Made by a program: the position numbers and the translations under genes. Shown here one piece after another: positions 1 to 8,492 of a stretch of 64,000 bases of DNA (within the stretch, counting starts at the first letter, position 1; every line of letters begins with the position of its first letter). Location of the stretch: positions 558,001 through 622,000 of the forward strand of contig NZ_BLRH01000029.1 in assembly GCF_025996515.1 (NCBI RefSeq). Direction: 5' to 3'. The DNA is from Rhizohabitans arisaemae (GTDB lineage Bacteria; Actinomycetota; Actinomycetes; Streptosporangiales; Streptosporangiaceae). Under the pieces are notes generated by a model. The model had not been told where the DNA came from, did no database searches, and saw only the letters and a program-made list of their open reading frames with translations.

Positions 1-1
1 G

Positions 2-190
2 CCGGACGAGCCGCTTGAGGGACATATGTCCGCACCGCTGCCCATGATCGGTTCCGGTGAGCCGGTGAGCCGGGCGGTGGAGGCGCTGGAGAAGGCCGAC
101 GCCGCCGTCGTCCTCTTCGACGGGAAGCCGGCGGGCGTGATCACCCGGCAGGACCTCATCGCCTTCCTGGCGGCGCCGTCCCGCGCCTGA
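2..190 (+). CDS. Cystathionine beta-synthase, C-terminal end (partial)
   Basis: Only the last 62 codons are present; the gene begins outside the window. The peptide reads as a CBS-domain half, with a signal-sensing beta strand (DAAVVLFDGKPAGVIT) followed by the helix RQDLIAFL, typical of the C-terminal Bateman module of actinobacterial PLP-dependent cystathionine beta-synthase. The assignment rests on this domain plus context: a cystathionine gamma-synthase/lyase lies 3 kb downstream on the same strand, and cbs and metB are neighbours in Mycobacterium tuberculosis (Rv1077, Rv1079). Any other protein ending in a CBS pair would look the same over this stretch. Confidence 0.72.
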   Translation, partial: PDEPLEGHMSAPLPMIGSGEPVSRAVEALEKADAAVVLFDGKPAGVITRQDLIAFLAAPSRA

Positions 191-191
191 G

Positions 192-1334
192 CTAGCCGAC
201 GGGTCGTAGCGGGAAGAAGGCGCAGACTTCCCAGACCCCGGTGCCGTTCGGGCCCGCGCTGAGGACGCCGCCGAGCGCTTCGACCCGCTCGGCCATGCCC
301 ACCAGGCCGAAGCCGCCGCCGAGCCGGGAGACCTTGTGCGGCACCGCCGAGCCGTAGTTGCACACACGCAGCCGTAGCCCGTGGTCGACGAGGCGGAGAT
401 CGGCCTCGACCCAGGTGGCGGTGTGCGCGTGCCGCCGGACGTTGGTCAAGGACTCCTGCAGCACCCGATGGAGTGTGGTCAGCACCTCGGGGGCGAGATC
501 CGCCTCCGAGATGCCGGGTCCCACGTCGAAGGCGACCAGGGGTCCGGTGGCGGCGAACCGCTCGACCAGGATCCGCAGGTCGGCGAGGCTGGTGCCCGGC
601 CGGCGCGCCGCCTCGTCCTCGGAGCGCAGGACCCCGACCAGCCGCCGCATGGCGGTCAGCGCCTCACCCCCGGCCCCGGCGATCGCGTCCAGCGCGGGAA
701 GCGTCGCCTCCGGCCGCTGCTCGGCGACGACCCTGGCGGCCTGCGCCTGGACCACGATCCCGGTGATGTGGTGAGCGACCAGGTCGTGGAGCTCCCGGGC
801 GAGTTCCAGGCGTTCGGCCCGGCGCACCGCCTCCACCGAGTCGAGCCGTCGCTCCTCGTGATAGCGCTGGTAGGCGCCGATCGCCGCGGCGACGACCCAG
901 GCGACGAAGACGACGAAACCGAGGACGATGTCGTAATTGTCGGCAACGCGGACCCCGACGGCGGCGAGCAGCGCGGCGGCGGTGGCGATGATCATGATGA
1001 CGGCGTTGCGCAGCGGGTAGACGACGCGGGCCACCGTGATCGTCATGATCAACAGGGCGCCGGTCTCGCCGAGGCAGGGGTAGCCGCGGTTGACCAGGAA
1101 GGCGGAGACCAGGATCGACACGGCGACGGCGACCCAGGTCGCCGCGACGGGGTACCTACGCCGGTAGAGGACCGCGACGACCCCGACCACACTGCCGAGC
1201 AGGCCGTTCAGCTGGTTCTCACTCGTGCTGACGGCGACGGCGAGGTCGACGAACGTCAGCAGGCAGAGCCAGCCGATCAAGGCGATGTTCGCCAGCCGTC
1301 TGACCCAAAGAGTGAATTTTTGCCATTCCGCCAC
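192..1334 (-). CDS. Sensor histidine kinase (HisKA_3/NarX type), orphan
   Basis: Membrane sensor kinase of 380 residues with a GTG start. The N-terminal 150 residues hold about five hydrophobic segments with little extracytoplasmic sequence. A short linker leads to the HisKA_3 dimerisation helix with the phospho-acceptor motif RELHDLVAHH (near residue 182). The HATPase region follows, with an N box (LQESLTNVRRHA) and a G box (GGGFGLVGMAERV). Kinases of this family normally pair with a LuxR/NarL response regulator in the same operon. None is adjacent: downstream is the convergent cbs end and upstream a short MMPL protein. The signal and output are therefore unknown. Confidence 0.9.
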   Translation of the reverse strand: MAEWQKFTLWVRRLANIALIGWLCLLTFVDLAVAVSTSENQLNGLLGSVVGVVAVLYRRRYPVAATWVAVAVSILVSAFLVNRGYPCLGETGALLIMTITVARVVYPLRNAVIMIIATAAALLAAVGVRVADNYDIVLGFVVFVAWVVAAAIGAYQRYHEERRLDSVEAVRRAERLELARELHDLVAHHITGIVVQAQAARVVAEQRPEATLPALDAIAGAGGEALTAMRRLVGVLRSEDEAARRPGTSLADLRILVERFAATGPLVAFDVGPGISEADLAPEVLTTLHRVLQESLTNVRRHAHTATWVEADLRLVDHGLRLRVCNYGSAVPHKVSRLGGGFGLVGMAERVEALGGVLSAGPNGTGVWEVCAFFPLRPVG

Positions 1335-1496
1335 GATTAATCAGACTAAGCCGACCGGCCGATTACCTGGATCGACCTTTCGGCCGAGGTCGGCCCGGCG
1401 GAGTGGACGTTCTGTCGAGGCGCCGAGCCGCCCCCGGCGGCGATTCTGGAGATATGTGAACCACATGGATCACCTCTGATCGCTTTTGGGGGAACG

Positions 1497-1793
1497 ATGA
1501 ACATTCTGGGAATCGCACTGCTGGTGGCCGGAGTCGTGGTGGTCTTCGCCTGTGCCCTTGCCGAGCCCGAGATCATTTCGCGGCTGGGCCGTCAGCCGGC
1601 CGACGACAGCCGCGGCCGGCGCAGCACGCCCGAGGCGCCGGAGGCGGCGGGGCCGGTGTCCCTCCACGGCCTGGTACCCCCGGCCAGGCGGGCGCGGACC
1701 GATCGGCCGGAGAGGGCGACGAGTGCCGGAACGAGCAGGGTGGTGACCACGGCGGTCGGCAGGAACACCCCGGCCGCGACCGCGAGGCCGTAG
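1497..1793 (+). CDS. Small membrane-anchored ORF, doubtful
   Basis: The first 25 residues look genuine: MNILGIALLVAGVVVVFACA is a good transmembrane or signal-anchor segment, with a G-rich Shine-Dalgarno just before the ATG. After about residue 35 the frame runs antisense through the C-terminus of the MMPL gene and becomes Arg/Pro-rich, as shadow frames do. It may be a short real gene, a remnant cut by the MMPL gene, or spurious. No family is recognised. Confidence 0.25.
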   Translation: MNILGIALLVAGVVVVFACALAEPEIISRLGRQPADDSRGRRSTPEAPEAAGPVSLHGLVPPARRARTDRPERATSAGTSRVVTTAVGRNTPAATARP

Positions 1794-3127
1794 CCCTCGA
1801 ACGCCGGCACGCCGGCCGCGAGCGAGACCGCCGCGACCGTGGTGAGCAGCAGGCCGGCGACCACCGGCCCGGCGGTGTACCGTACGGCGAGCGCGGAGGC
1901 CGTGCGCTGCTCCAGCCCCGCCCCGACCCCTTCCCGCACCCGCGTCACCATCAGGACGGTCCAGCCCACGCCGACCGCGGCGGAGAGGATGAGAACCACC
2001 GCGGGGAGCGGCCAGGGCAGGGTCAGGCCCCCGATCAACGAGGTCACCCCGAGTGACGCCCCCGCCCCAAGCAGGACCGCCGCCCCGGTGAGGAGCGCCA
2101 CGACCATGCCGCGCAGGATGAACCCGAGGGTGAGCAGCACGAGCAGCGCGACGAGCGGCAGCAGCGTGGTGAGATCGTCTCCCGTCGCCGTACGCAGCTC
2201 CGCCAGCCGTACCGCGGTCCCGTCCACCACGGCCTCCGTGCCGTCGGGGGCCGCCCGGGCCGCCTCGACCCGGATCGGGCCGTTGATCAGATCGAGGACG
2301 TCGGTGCCCGGGCGCGGGGCGAGCCGGAGCTCGATCCGGTCGCCGCTCGGCACGATCTCCCCGACACCGTCGATCAGGCGGAGCCGGGCCGCGAACCCCG
2401 TCAGCTCCGCACCGGTCGGCACGGCCCCGTCCGCTCCGCGGAGCGAGGCGTGCAGGGTGGTGGATCCGGCGTCGTAGTCGGCGTGGGTGACCAACGCCGG
2501 CGCGCCGAGCCCGGCCAGGAGGACCGCGGAGGCCAGCGCCACCGTCACGGGCCGGGCGGCGACCTGGTTGCTCAGCCGGGTGGCGGCCGGCCTGCGTCCG
2601 CCGCGGCGCCAGGGCTTGGCCGGCCAGAAGACGGCGGTGCCGAGGTGGTGGAGGGCGAGGGGGAGCACGGTCAGGCACACCAGGCTGAGCAGGGCGACGC
2701 CCACCGCCAGGGCGACGCCCAAGGCGGCGAGCGCCGGGGTGTTGGCGAGGGCGAGCGCACCGGAGCCGACGACCAGCACGATCTCCGTGCCGACCAGGGA
2801 CGTCCGGGCCCGCCTGATCGCCTCGCCGGCCGCCCGGGCCCGGTCGTCGCCGATTCGCAGCCGCTCCCGGAAGCGGGACAGGAGGGTGAGGACGTGGCCG
2901 CACGCCAGGCTGAGCAGGACCGCGGCGAGCACGGTGCGCATGTTCTGGTCGAGGTGGACCAGGGCGACGGACACGTACCAGGCCGGAGCCGCGAGGGCGA
3001 CGGGTAGCAGAGCGGCGAGCGGGCCGCGCAGGATGAGGAGAGCTGCGGCGGCCACCGCGACGACTATGATCTCCACTCTCCGCACGCTAGGTGGTGAGCT
3101 GCGGGAAAACATCGGCCATATGGGCAT
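1592..3127 (-). CDS. MMPL/RND-family membrane protein, N-terminally short
   Basis: A 511-residue polytopic protein related to the MMPL branch of RND transporters, which export lipids or hydrophobic compounds. The C-terminal half is complete: a periplasmic-type loop (about residues 215-320) followed by a membrane block of about five helices (TTLLPLVALLVLLTLGFILR onward). The N-terminal half starts directly in the helix block; the first helix and first large loop expected of family members of 700 residues or more are absent. The start is uncertain, and inner Val codons at VRRVEIIVV are alternatives. It could be a shortened relative or a decayed copy. The neighbouring orphan histidine kinase may be its regulator, but nothing in the sequence shows this. 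Confidence 0.72.
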   Translation of the reverse strand: MPIWPMFSRSSPPSVRRVEIIVVAVAAAALLILRGPLAALLPVALAAPAWYVSVALVHLDQNMRTVLAAVLLSLACGHVLTLLSRFRERLRIGDDRARAAGEAIRRARTSLVGTEIVLVVGSGALALANTPALAALGVALAVGVALLSLVCLTVLPLALHHLGTAVFWPAKPWRRGGRRPAATRLSNQVAARPVTVALASAVLLAGLGAPALVTHADYDAGSTTLHASLRGADGAVPTGAELTGFAARLRLIDGVGEIVPSGDRIELRLAPRPGTDVLDLINGPIRVEAARAAPDGTEAVVDGTAVRLAELRTATGDDLTTLLPLVALLVLLTLGFILRGMVVALLTGAAVLLGAGASLGVTSLIGGLTLPWPLPAVVLILSAAVGVGWTVLMVTRVREGVGAGLEQRTASALAVRYTAGPVVAGLLLTTVAAVSLAAGVPAFEGYGLAVAAGVFLPTAVVTTLLVPALVALSGRSVRARLAGGTRPWRDTGPAASGASGVLRRPRLSSAG

Positions 3128-3228
3128 ATCGCGGCTACTTCAAAAGACGGGTCTCCTCCTTCCGGAGTCGTAGATCGCACGGGGACCACGTCGGTTCGGC
3201 GGGTCGATCCACGGGTAGCCTCGAAGCT

Positions 3229-4371
3229 ATGACCGATGGGTTCGAAACGCTTGCCATTCACGCGGGCCAGGAGGCGGACGCGCGTACCGGCGCCGTCGTG
3301 CCGCCGATCTACGCGACGTCCACCTACAAGCAGGACGGCGTCGGCGGTCGGCGATCAGGATATGAGTACAGCCGCACCGCCAACCCTACCCGGACGGCGC
3401 TGGAGGAGTGCCTCGCCGCGCTGGAGGACGGGACGCGCGCCTTCGCCTTCGCCTCGGGGATGGCCGCGGAGGACACGTTGCTCCGGACGGTCTGCGGGCC
3501 GGGCGACCACGTGGTGATCCCGAACGACGCCTACGGCGGGACGTACCGGCTCTTCGCCAAGGTGTACGGGCGGTGGGGCCTGGACTGGGACGCGGCCCCG
3601 CTCACCTCGGTCGAGGCGGTCCGTGCCGCGATCCGGCCGGGGACGACCAAGGCCGTCTGGGTGGAGACCCCGACCAATCCGCTCCTTTCGGTGGCCGACA
3701 TCGGCGCCCTGGCGGGGGTCGCCCACGACGCGGGGGCGCTCCTGATCGTCGACAACACCTTCGCCACCCCCTACCTGCAGCAGCCGCTCGCCCTCGGCGC
3801 GGACGTGGTCGTCCACTCGACGACCAAGTACGCGGGCGGGCACTCCGACGTGGTCGGGGGCGCGCTGGTCGTGGCCGACGCCGAGCTGGGGGAGCGGATC
3901 GCCTTCCACCAGAACGCGATGGGCGCCGTGGCGGGGCCGTTCGACGCCTGGCTGACGCTCCGCGGCCTGAAGACCCTCGCCGTCCGGATGGACCGGCACT
4001 GCGACAACGCCGAGCGGGTGGCCGAGCTGCTGGTACGGCATCCGCGGGTTGTGGAGGTGTTCTACCCGGGGCTGCCCGGCCATCCGGGCCACGAGGCGGC
4101 GAGCAAGCAGATGCGACGCTACGGGGGAATGGTGTCGTTCCGCGTCGAGGGCGGGGAGCAGGCCGCGCTGCGGGTCTGCGATCGAACCCGGCTCTTCACC
4201 CTCGCCGAGTCGCTCGGCGGGGTCGAGTCCTTGATCGAGCACCCGGGCCGGATGACCCACGCCTCGGTGGCGGGTTCCGCGCTGGAGGTCCCGGCCGATC
4301 TGGTCCGGCTCTCGGTGGGCATCGAGTCGGCGGACGACCTGCTTGAGGATCTCCGGCAGGCGCTGGGCTGA
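3229..4371 (+). CDS. metB: Cystathionine gamma-synthase / gamma-lyase (Cys/Met PLP enzyme)
   Basis: Fold-type I PLP enzyme of 380 residues, the usual length. The PLP-binding lysine is K200 in HSTTKYAGGHSDVVGG; the family's SRTANPTR and VETPTNP motifs are present, and the C-terminus ends in a normal LSVGIE segment. It acts in transsulfuration, either making cystathionine from O-acyl-homoserine or cleaving it to cysteine; sequence alone does not separate the two. With the upstream cystathionine beta-synthase, reverse transsulfuration to cysteine is plausible. The ATG was chosen because homology starts there and a TAGCCT hexamer ends seven bases before it, implying a leaderless transcript. A strong hairpin follows the stop. 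Confidence 0.93.
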   Translation: MTDGFETLAIHAGQEADARTGAVVPPIYATSTYKQDGVGGRRSGYEYSRTANPTRTALEECLAALEDGTRAFAFASGMAAEDTLLRTVCGPGDHVVIPNDAYGGTYRLFAKVYGRWGLDWDAAPLTSVEAVRAAIRPGTTKAVWVETPTNPLLSVADIGALAGVAHDAGALLIVDNTFATPYLQQPLALGADVVVHSTTKYAGGHSDVVGGALVVADAELGERIAFHQNAMGAVAGPFDAWLTLRGLKTLAVRMDRHCDNAERVAELLVRHPRVVEVFYPGLPGHPGHEAASKQMRRYGGMVSFRVEGGEQAALRVCDRTRLFTLAESLGGVESLIEHPGRMTHASVAGSALEVPADLVRLSVGIESADDLLEDLRQALG

Positions 4372-4379
4372 TCGAGGGG

Positions 4380-4405
4380 ATGCCGCCCCGGCGCCGGGGC
4401 GGCAT
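4380..4405. terminator. Bidirectional hairpin between convergent genes
   Basis: A perfect 26-base palindrome with arms ATGCCGCCCCGGC/GCCGGGGCGGCAT sits between the metB stop and the stop of the convergent membrane-protein gene. It has no T tract, as is common in actinobacterial terminators, and probably serves both genes. Confidence 0.75.
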
Positions 4406-4408
4406 CCG

Positions 4409-4828
4409 TCAGAACCAGATCATCAGCACCAAAATGATCAGTAGGAGCAGGCTGAACACGCCCGAGAGCGCGGCGATCCGGCCGACCTGCACCTGTGCGT
4501 CGCCCTTGCCGCCGGAGAGCGCGGCGATCGCCGCCTTCTGGTCTCGGAGGATGAGCAGCCAGATGATCGCGGCCACGATGAACAGCGTCATCGAGGCCGA
4601 GAGGTACGGCTTGCCGAGCTCGCTCCGGCCGAGCAGCAGCCCGAAGAGGAAGACGCCGAGCGAGAGGACACCGAAGATCCGCGTCGTCCGGTTGAGGTAG
4701 CGCAACACGTTGACGTCGCGGGCGCGGATGTAACGCGGCGTGGCCATGGTGACCGCGGCGACCGGCCCGAGGGCGAAGATCGCGAACGCGATGTGCAGCC
4801 AGAGGAAGAGATTGTCGAGGAACGACAT
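4409..4828 (-). CDS. Small four-helix membrane protein (DUF2269-like)
   Basis: A 139-residue integral membrane protein with four hydrophobic segments (about residues 7-28, 48-66, 76-95 and 117-138). The early His in LFLWLHIAFAIFALGPVA and the spacing resemble the DUF2269 group of small actinobacterial membrane proteins. No catalytic motif is evident and the function is unknown. It is convergent with metB and separated by 54 bases from the VWA gene upstream, so it may be the last member of that minus-strand unit. Confidence 0.8.
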   Translation of the reverse strand: MSFLDNLFLWLHIAFAIFALGPVAAVTMATPRYIRARDVNVLRYLNRTTRIFGVLSLGVFLFGLLLGRSELGKPYLSASMTLFIVAAIIWLLILRDQKAAIAALSGGKGDAQVQVGRIAALSGVFSLLLLIILVLMIWF

Positions 4829-4882
4829 GGAATGACCTTAGCGGTTCGCCGTCCCGGTCGGCGGGCAGCCCCGTCGCCGGGG

Positions 4883-6862
4883 TCAGCCCGCGTGTCGGCG
4901 GGTCGCCCGGCGTGACCGGAGGAAGTCGTTCACCACGTACTCGCCGAGCCGGTCGGCCGATGGTGCGAAGACCCGCCCCCCGTTCCGCCGTGCCACCTCG
5001 TCCACGAAATCGCGCAGCCGCTCGTCCTCGGCGAGCATGAAGACGTTGATCGTCGCCCGCCGCCGGGTCATCTTGTCCACCTCGGCCAGGGTGAGCTCCA
5101 GCGTCTCGGGCGCGGGCGGGTAGTCGAAGATCGGGCGCCCGTCGCGGTGCAGGCGCGCGGTGGGCTCACCGTCGGTCACGACCAGCACCACCGGCTCGAA
5201 GGCGGGATGGCGGTCCAGGTGCCGTCCCGCGATCAGCAGGGCGTGGTGCAGGTTGGTGCCCTGGACCATGTCCCAGTCAAGGGAGGCCAGCTCGCCCGGC
5301 TGGAGTACCCGCGCGTAGTTGGAGAACCCGATGATCTGCAGCGCGTCCTGCGGGAACTTCTGCGCCACCAGCGCCGCGAGCGCCAGCGCCGTCTGCTTGG
5401 CCACGGCCCAGGTGCCGCGGATCGCCATCGAGTACGACAGGTCGACCAGGAGGCAGACGGCGGCGGCCGAGCGCTGTTCGGTCTCGGCCACCTCGAAGTC
5501 GTCCACCCGCAGGGTGATCGGCCCCGGCCGCTGCGCCGCGTTGAGGACGGTACGGACGACGTCGATCGGCTGCTCGTCGGCGAACCGCCACGGCCGGGTC
5601 GCCCCGGTGAGCTCGCCCGCGGCGCCCGCGTCCGGCTGGTCGTGCTCCCCGGGCCGCCCGGCGGCCATGGCGGTGAAGACCCGCCGGAGCGCGGTCTGCC
5701 CGATCCGCCGTACGGCCTTGGGCGTCAGCTCCAGCTTGCCCCGCTGCCGCCGGAGATAGCCCTGCCGCTCCAGCTCCCGCTCGATCCGCTTCAGCGCGGC
5801 CAGGTCGTCGACGGCCTGGCGTCCGAAGGCCCGCCGGACGGCCGTCTCGTCCACATCGTCCAGGCGGGCGCCCGGATAGTCCTGGAGCAGGGCGTTCTCC
5901 AGCTCGGCCAGGTCGGCCAGCTCCTCCAGCACGGTGGTCGCGTCGGCAATGCCGAGCGCCTGGTCACCGGAGACCCGGTCGCCGGCCGTCCAGGCCAGGT
6001 CGGGACGGCGGGCCCGCAGCGCCTGACCGAGCAGGCGCATCTGCTCGGTGAGCCCCGCCTGGGCGAGCGTCTGATCGATCAGCCGCTCCAGTTCGGTCCG
6101 CTGCTCCGGCGTCATCCCGGCGAGCATGCGCTCGGACGCGGCGGCCCGCCTGGCGAGGGAGTTGACGAGCTCCTCCAGCGTCTCGGGCCGGTCCTTGAAC
6201 AGGTCGCCGTGCTCGCGCATGAAGGCGTCGAAGTCGGTCTGGGTGTGCTCCCCCCGCTCGTCCCGGCGGAGCATCTCGTTGAGGTCGACGGTCATCCGCC
6301 GGACCCGGCGCAGCACCGCCGGGTCGGGGTAGGCCAGCGCGTCCCGCATCCCGCGGAACTGCGTCTCCAACACTTCGCCGCGGAGCAGGTCGCGCAGCTC
6401 GTCGAAGGTCCGCCGCGCGGCGGGGGACAGCCAGTCGTAGCCGGAGAGCCGGATCACCGCCGCGGCGGTGTCCTCGGGCAGGGTGTCGAGCTCGGTCCGG
6501 CGCAGGGTGAGGCCGGGGCCGGGGCCGGTGCGGGAGTGCGACTCCTCGATCGCGGCGCGCTCCTGCCCGACCGCGCGGTCCAGAAGCTCCCTCACCCGCT
6601 CCAGGGTGCCGCCGAGCCGGCCCTGCTCACGCAGTTCGCGTCTGCGGCGCCGTACCGACTTCAGCAGGTCGTCGAGGCCCCGCTGCCGGGGCGCGCCGCC
6701 GGTGGCGGGCAGGCCGCGGCGCAGCAGGTCCCGCAGCGCCTCCAGGGGGCCGGAGCCGGTGAGCATCGCGTCGCTCATCTCGTCGAGCGCGGCTCTGATG
6801 TCGTACGGCGGAGCCAGCGGGTCCGGGCCGTCGTGGTACTCCCCGTAGCGGTATCCGCTCAT
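4883..6862 (-). CDS. VWA domain protein, partner of MoxR/ChlI-type ATPase
   Basis: A 659-residue soluble protein. The long helical, Arg/Glu-rich N-terminal region (about 1-430) is followed by a von Willebrand A domain (about 460-640). The metal-ion-dependent adhesion site is intact: DLSYS, then the Thr of QGTNLHH, then the Asp of VVTDGEP. It lies 18 bases downstream of an AAA+ ATPase gene, the arrangement of MoxR-VWA and magnesium-chelatase-like ChlI/ChlD pairs, where the ATPase and VWA protein remodel or insert metal into a client protein. The client is not evident. The start ATG has GGGAGAGA upstream. Confidence 0.88.
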   Translation of the reverse strand: MSGYRYGEYHDGPDPLAPPYDIRAALDEMSDAMLTGSGPLEALRDLLRRGLPATGGAPRQRGLDDLLKSVRRRRRELREQGRLGGTLERVRELLDRAVGQERAAIEESHSRTGPGPGLTLRRTELDTLPEDTAAAVIRLSGYDWLSPAARRTFDELRDLLRGEVLETQFRGMRDALAYPDPAVLRRVRRMTVDLNEMLRRDERGEHTQTDFDAFMREHGDLFKDRPETLEELVNSLARRAAASERMLAGMTPEQRTELERLIDQTLAQAGLTEQMRLLGQALRARRPDLAWTAGDRVSGDQALGIADATTVLEELADLAELENALLQDYPGARLDDVDETAVRRAFGRQAVDDLAALKRIERELERQGYLRRQRGKLELTPKAVRRIGQTALRRVFTAMAAGRPGEHDQPDAGAAGELTGATRPWRFADEQPIDVVRTVLNAAQRPGPITLRVDDFEVAETEQRSAAAVCLLVDLSYSMAIRGTWAVAKQTALALAALVAQKFPQDALQIIGFSNYARVLQPGELASLDWDMVQGTNLHHALLIAGRHLDRHPAFEPVVLVVTDGEPTARLHRDGRPIFDYPPAPETLELTLAEVDKMTRRRATINVFMLAEDERLRDFVDEVARRNGGRVFAPSADRLGEYVVNDFLRSRRATRRHAG

Positions 6863-6880
6863 GTCCGTCTCTCCCGTCGA

Positions 6881-8293
6881 TCAGGTGCGATAGACGGCTC
6901 CACCGTCGACCTCGTCCTTGGAGAGCCTGCGCATCAGGTACAGCCCCTCCAGGGTGAACTCCAGCGCGGCGGCGGCGTGGCCGGGGGACTCGTTCCCGTC
7001 CATGCCGAGCCTCTCCATGATCTTGGAGAGCCCGGGCACCTGGCCGATCCGGTGGAGCAGCTCGGGTGCGGACACGCCGTCCCCGGACTCCACGCTCACC
7101 CCCGCGGAGAACCGGTCCAGGAGCGCGGTGAGATCGGCGCCCCCCAGGGTCTCCCGGAAGGTCTCCGCGGTGGCCCGCCGGAGCAGGTGGGAGAGGACCT
7201 CGGTCTCCCGGCCCTCCTCGCTCACCTCGAACTCGACCTTGCCGCGCAGCGTGTGCACCACCCCGGGCAGGTCGCAGATCCGGGCCACGGCCTGCTCCTC
7301 GCCGGTACGGGCGGCACGCCGTACGGCCGCCGCGGCGACCGTCTCGGCGGCCGCGATGGCGAACCGGGCGGACACCCCGGAGCGGGCGTCGGCCGCCGGG
7401 GACTCGCGGACGAGCCGGGTGAATCTCGCGATGACCTCGAACAGATGGTCGGGGAGGTCGGCGCCCACCTCGGCCAGGCGGGCCTCCTGCCGGATCAGCT
7501 CCAGCTCCAGCTCCAGGCTGGGCGGGTAGTGCGTGCGGATCTCGGCGCCGAACCGGTCCTTGAGCGGGGTGATGATGCGCCCGCGGTTGGTGTAGTCCTC
7601 CGGGTTGGCGCTGGCGATCAGCAGCAGGTCCAGCGGCATGCGGATCGCGTATCCCCGGATCTGGATGTCGCGCTCCTCCAGCACGTTGAGCAGCGCGACC
7701 TGGATGCGCTCGGCGAGGTCGGGGAGTTCGTTCACCGAGAAGATCCCGCGGTTGGTCCGCGGAATCAGCCCGAAGTGCACGGTCTCCGGATCGCCGAGGG
7801 AGCGCCCTTCAGCGATCTTGATGGGGTCGACGTCGCCGATCAGGTCGCCCACGCTCGTGTCCGGGGTCGCGAGCTTCTCGCCGTACCGCTGCCCGCGGCT
7901 CAGCCAGGAGACGGGCAGGTCATCTCCCTGCTCGGCGACGGCGCGGCGGCAGCCCAGGCAGGCCGGGGCGTACGGGTGATCGTTGATCTCGCAGCCCTTG
8001 ACCGTGGGGGTCCATTCGTCCAGCAGCCCGGCGACCGTCCGGATGAGGCGGGTCTTGCCCTGGCCGCGCTCGCCGAGCAGCACCAGGTCGTGCCCCGCGA
8101 GCAGCGCGCGTTCCAGGTGCGGTAGGACCGTGCCGGAGAAGCCGACGATGCCGGGGAACGCCGGCTCGCCTTTCCGCAGCCGCTGGAGCAGGTTCTCCCT
8201 GATCTCGGCTTTGACTCCGCGGTGGACGTGGCCGCTCTCCCGCAACTCGCGCAGGGTGGCGGGTCTCGGCTGTGACACAGGCGAATCATGCAC
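6881..8293 (-). CDS. MoxR/magnesium-chelatase ChlI-like AAA+ ATPase
   Basis: A 470-residue AAA+ ATPase. The Walker A motif is GERGQGKT, the sensor-1 region is LLLIASANPEDY, and FSVNELPDL lies between them in the MoxR/ChlI manner. An unusual Cys pair (CLGCRR, about residues 113-116) after HPYAPA could bind a metal but is seen in this subgroup. It forms a two-gene operon with the VWA gene and probably works with it as a chaperone-type motor. GTG start: GTGCATGATTCG is the first in-frame codon after the divergent intergenic region shared with the FIST gene. Confidence 0.9.
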   Translation of the reverse strand: MHDSPVSQPRPATLRELRESGHVHRGVKAEIRENLLQRLRKGEPAFPGIVGFSGTVLPHLERALLAGHDLVLLGERGQGKTRLIRTVAGLLDEWTPTVKGCEINDHPYAPACLGCRRAVAEQGDDLPVSWLSRGQRYGEKLATPDTSVGDLIGDVDPIKIAEGRSLGDPETVHFGLIPRTNRGIFSVNELPDLAERIQVALLNVLEERDIQIRGYAIRMPLDLLLIASANPEDYTNRGRIITPLKDRFGAEIRTHYPPSLELELELIRQEARLAEVGADLPDHLFEVIARFTRLVRESPAADARSGVSARFAIAAAETVAAAAVRRAARTGEEQAVARICDLPGVVHTLRGKVEFEVSEEGRETEVLSHLLRRATAETFRETLGGADLTALLDRFSAGVSVESGDGVSAPELLHRIGQVPGLSKIMERLGMDGNESPGHAAAALEFTLEGLYLMRRLSKDEVDGGAVYRT

Positions 8294-8492
8294 GGGTCGA
8301 GACTACGGGCACCGGGCCGGTTCCGGCAGCCCGCTTGTGATCTGATTCGTTCCACTTAATCGGTGTACGGCAAGCCTTGCCGGGCCGGGGATCCGGGACT
8401 GCGCGCAGCTGTACCCGACTAGTCTGGATCCGAGGGGAAGACTGACTTGCATTATGGGGATAGCCGTCCCTTGAGAGGGGACAATCCGGGAT

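Noticed and set aside
5147-8125. 992-codon plus-strand frame
   Set aside because: It lies antisense to the VWA and MoxR-type ATPase genes, both with intact motifs. The frame is Gly/Arg/Val/Leu-rich and motif-free, as third-position GC bias produces.
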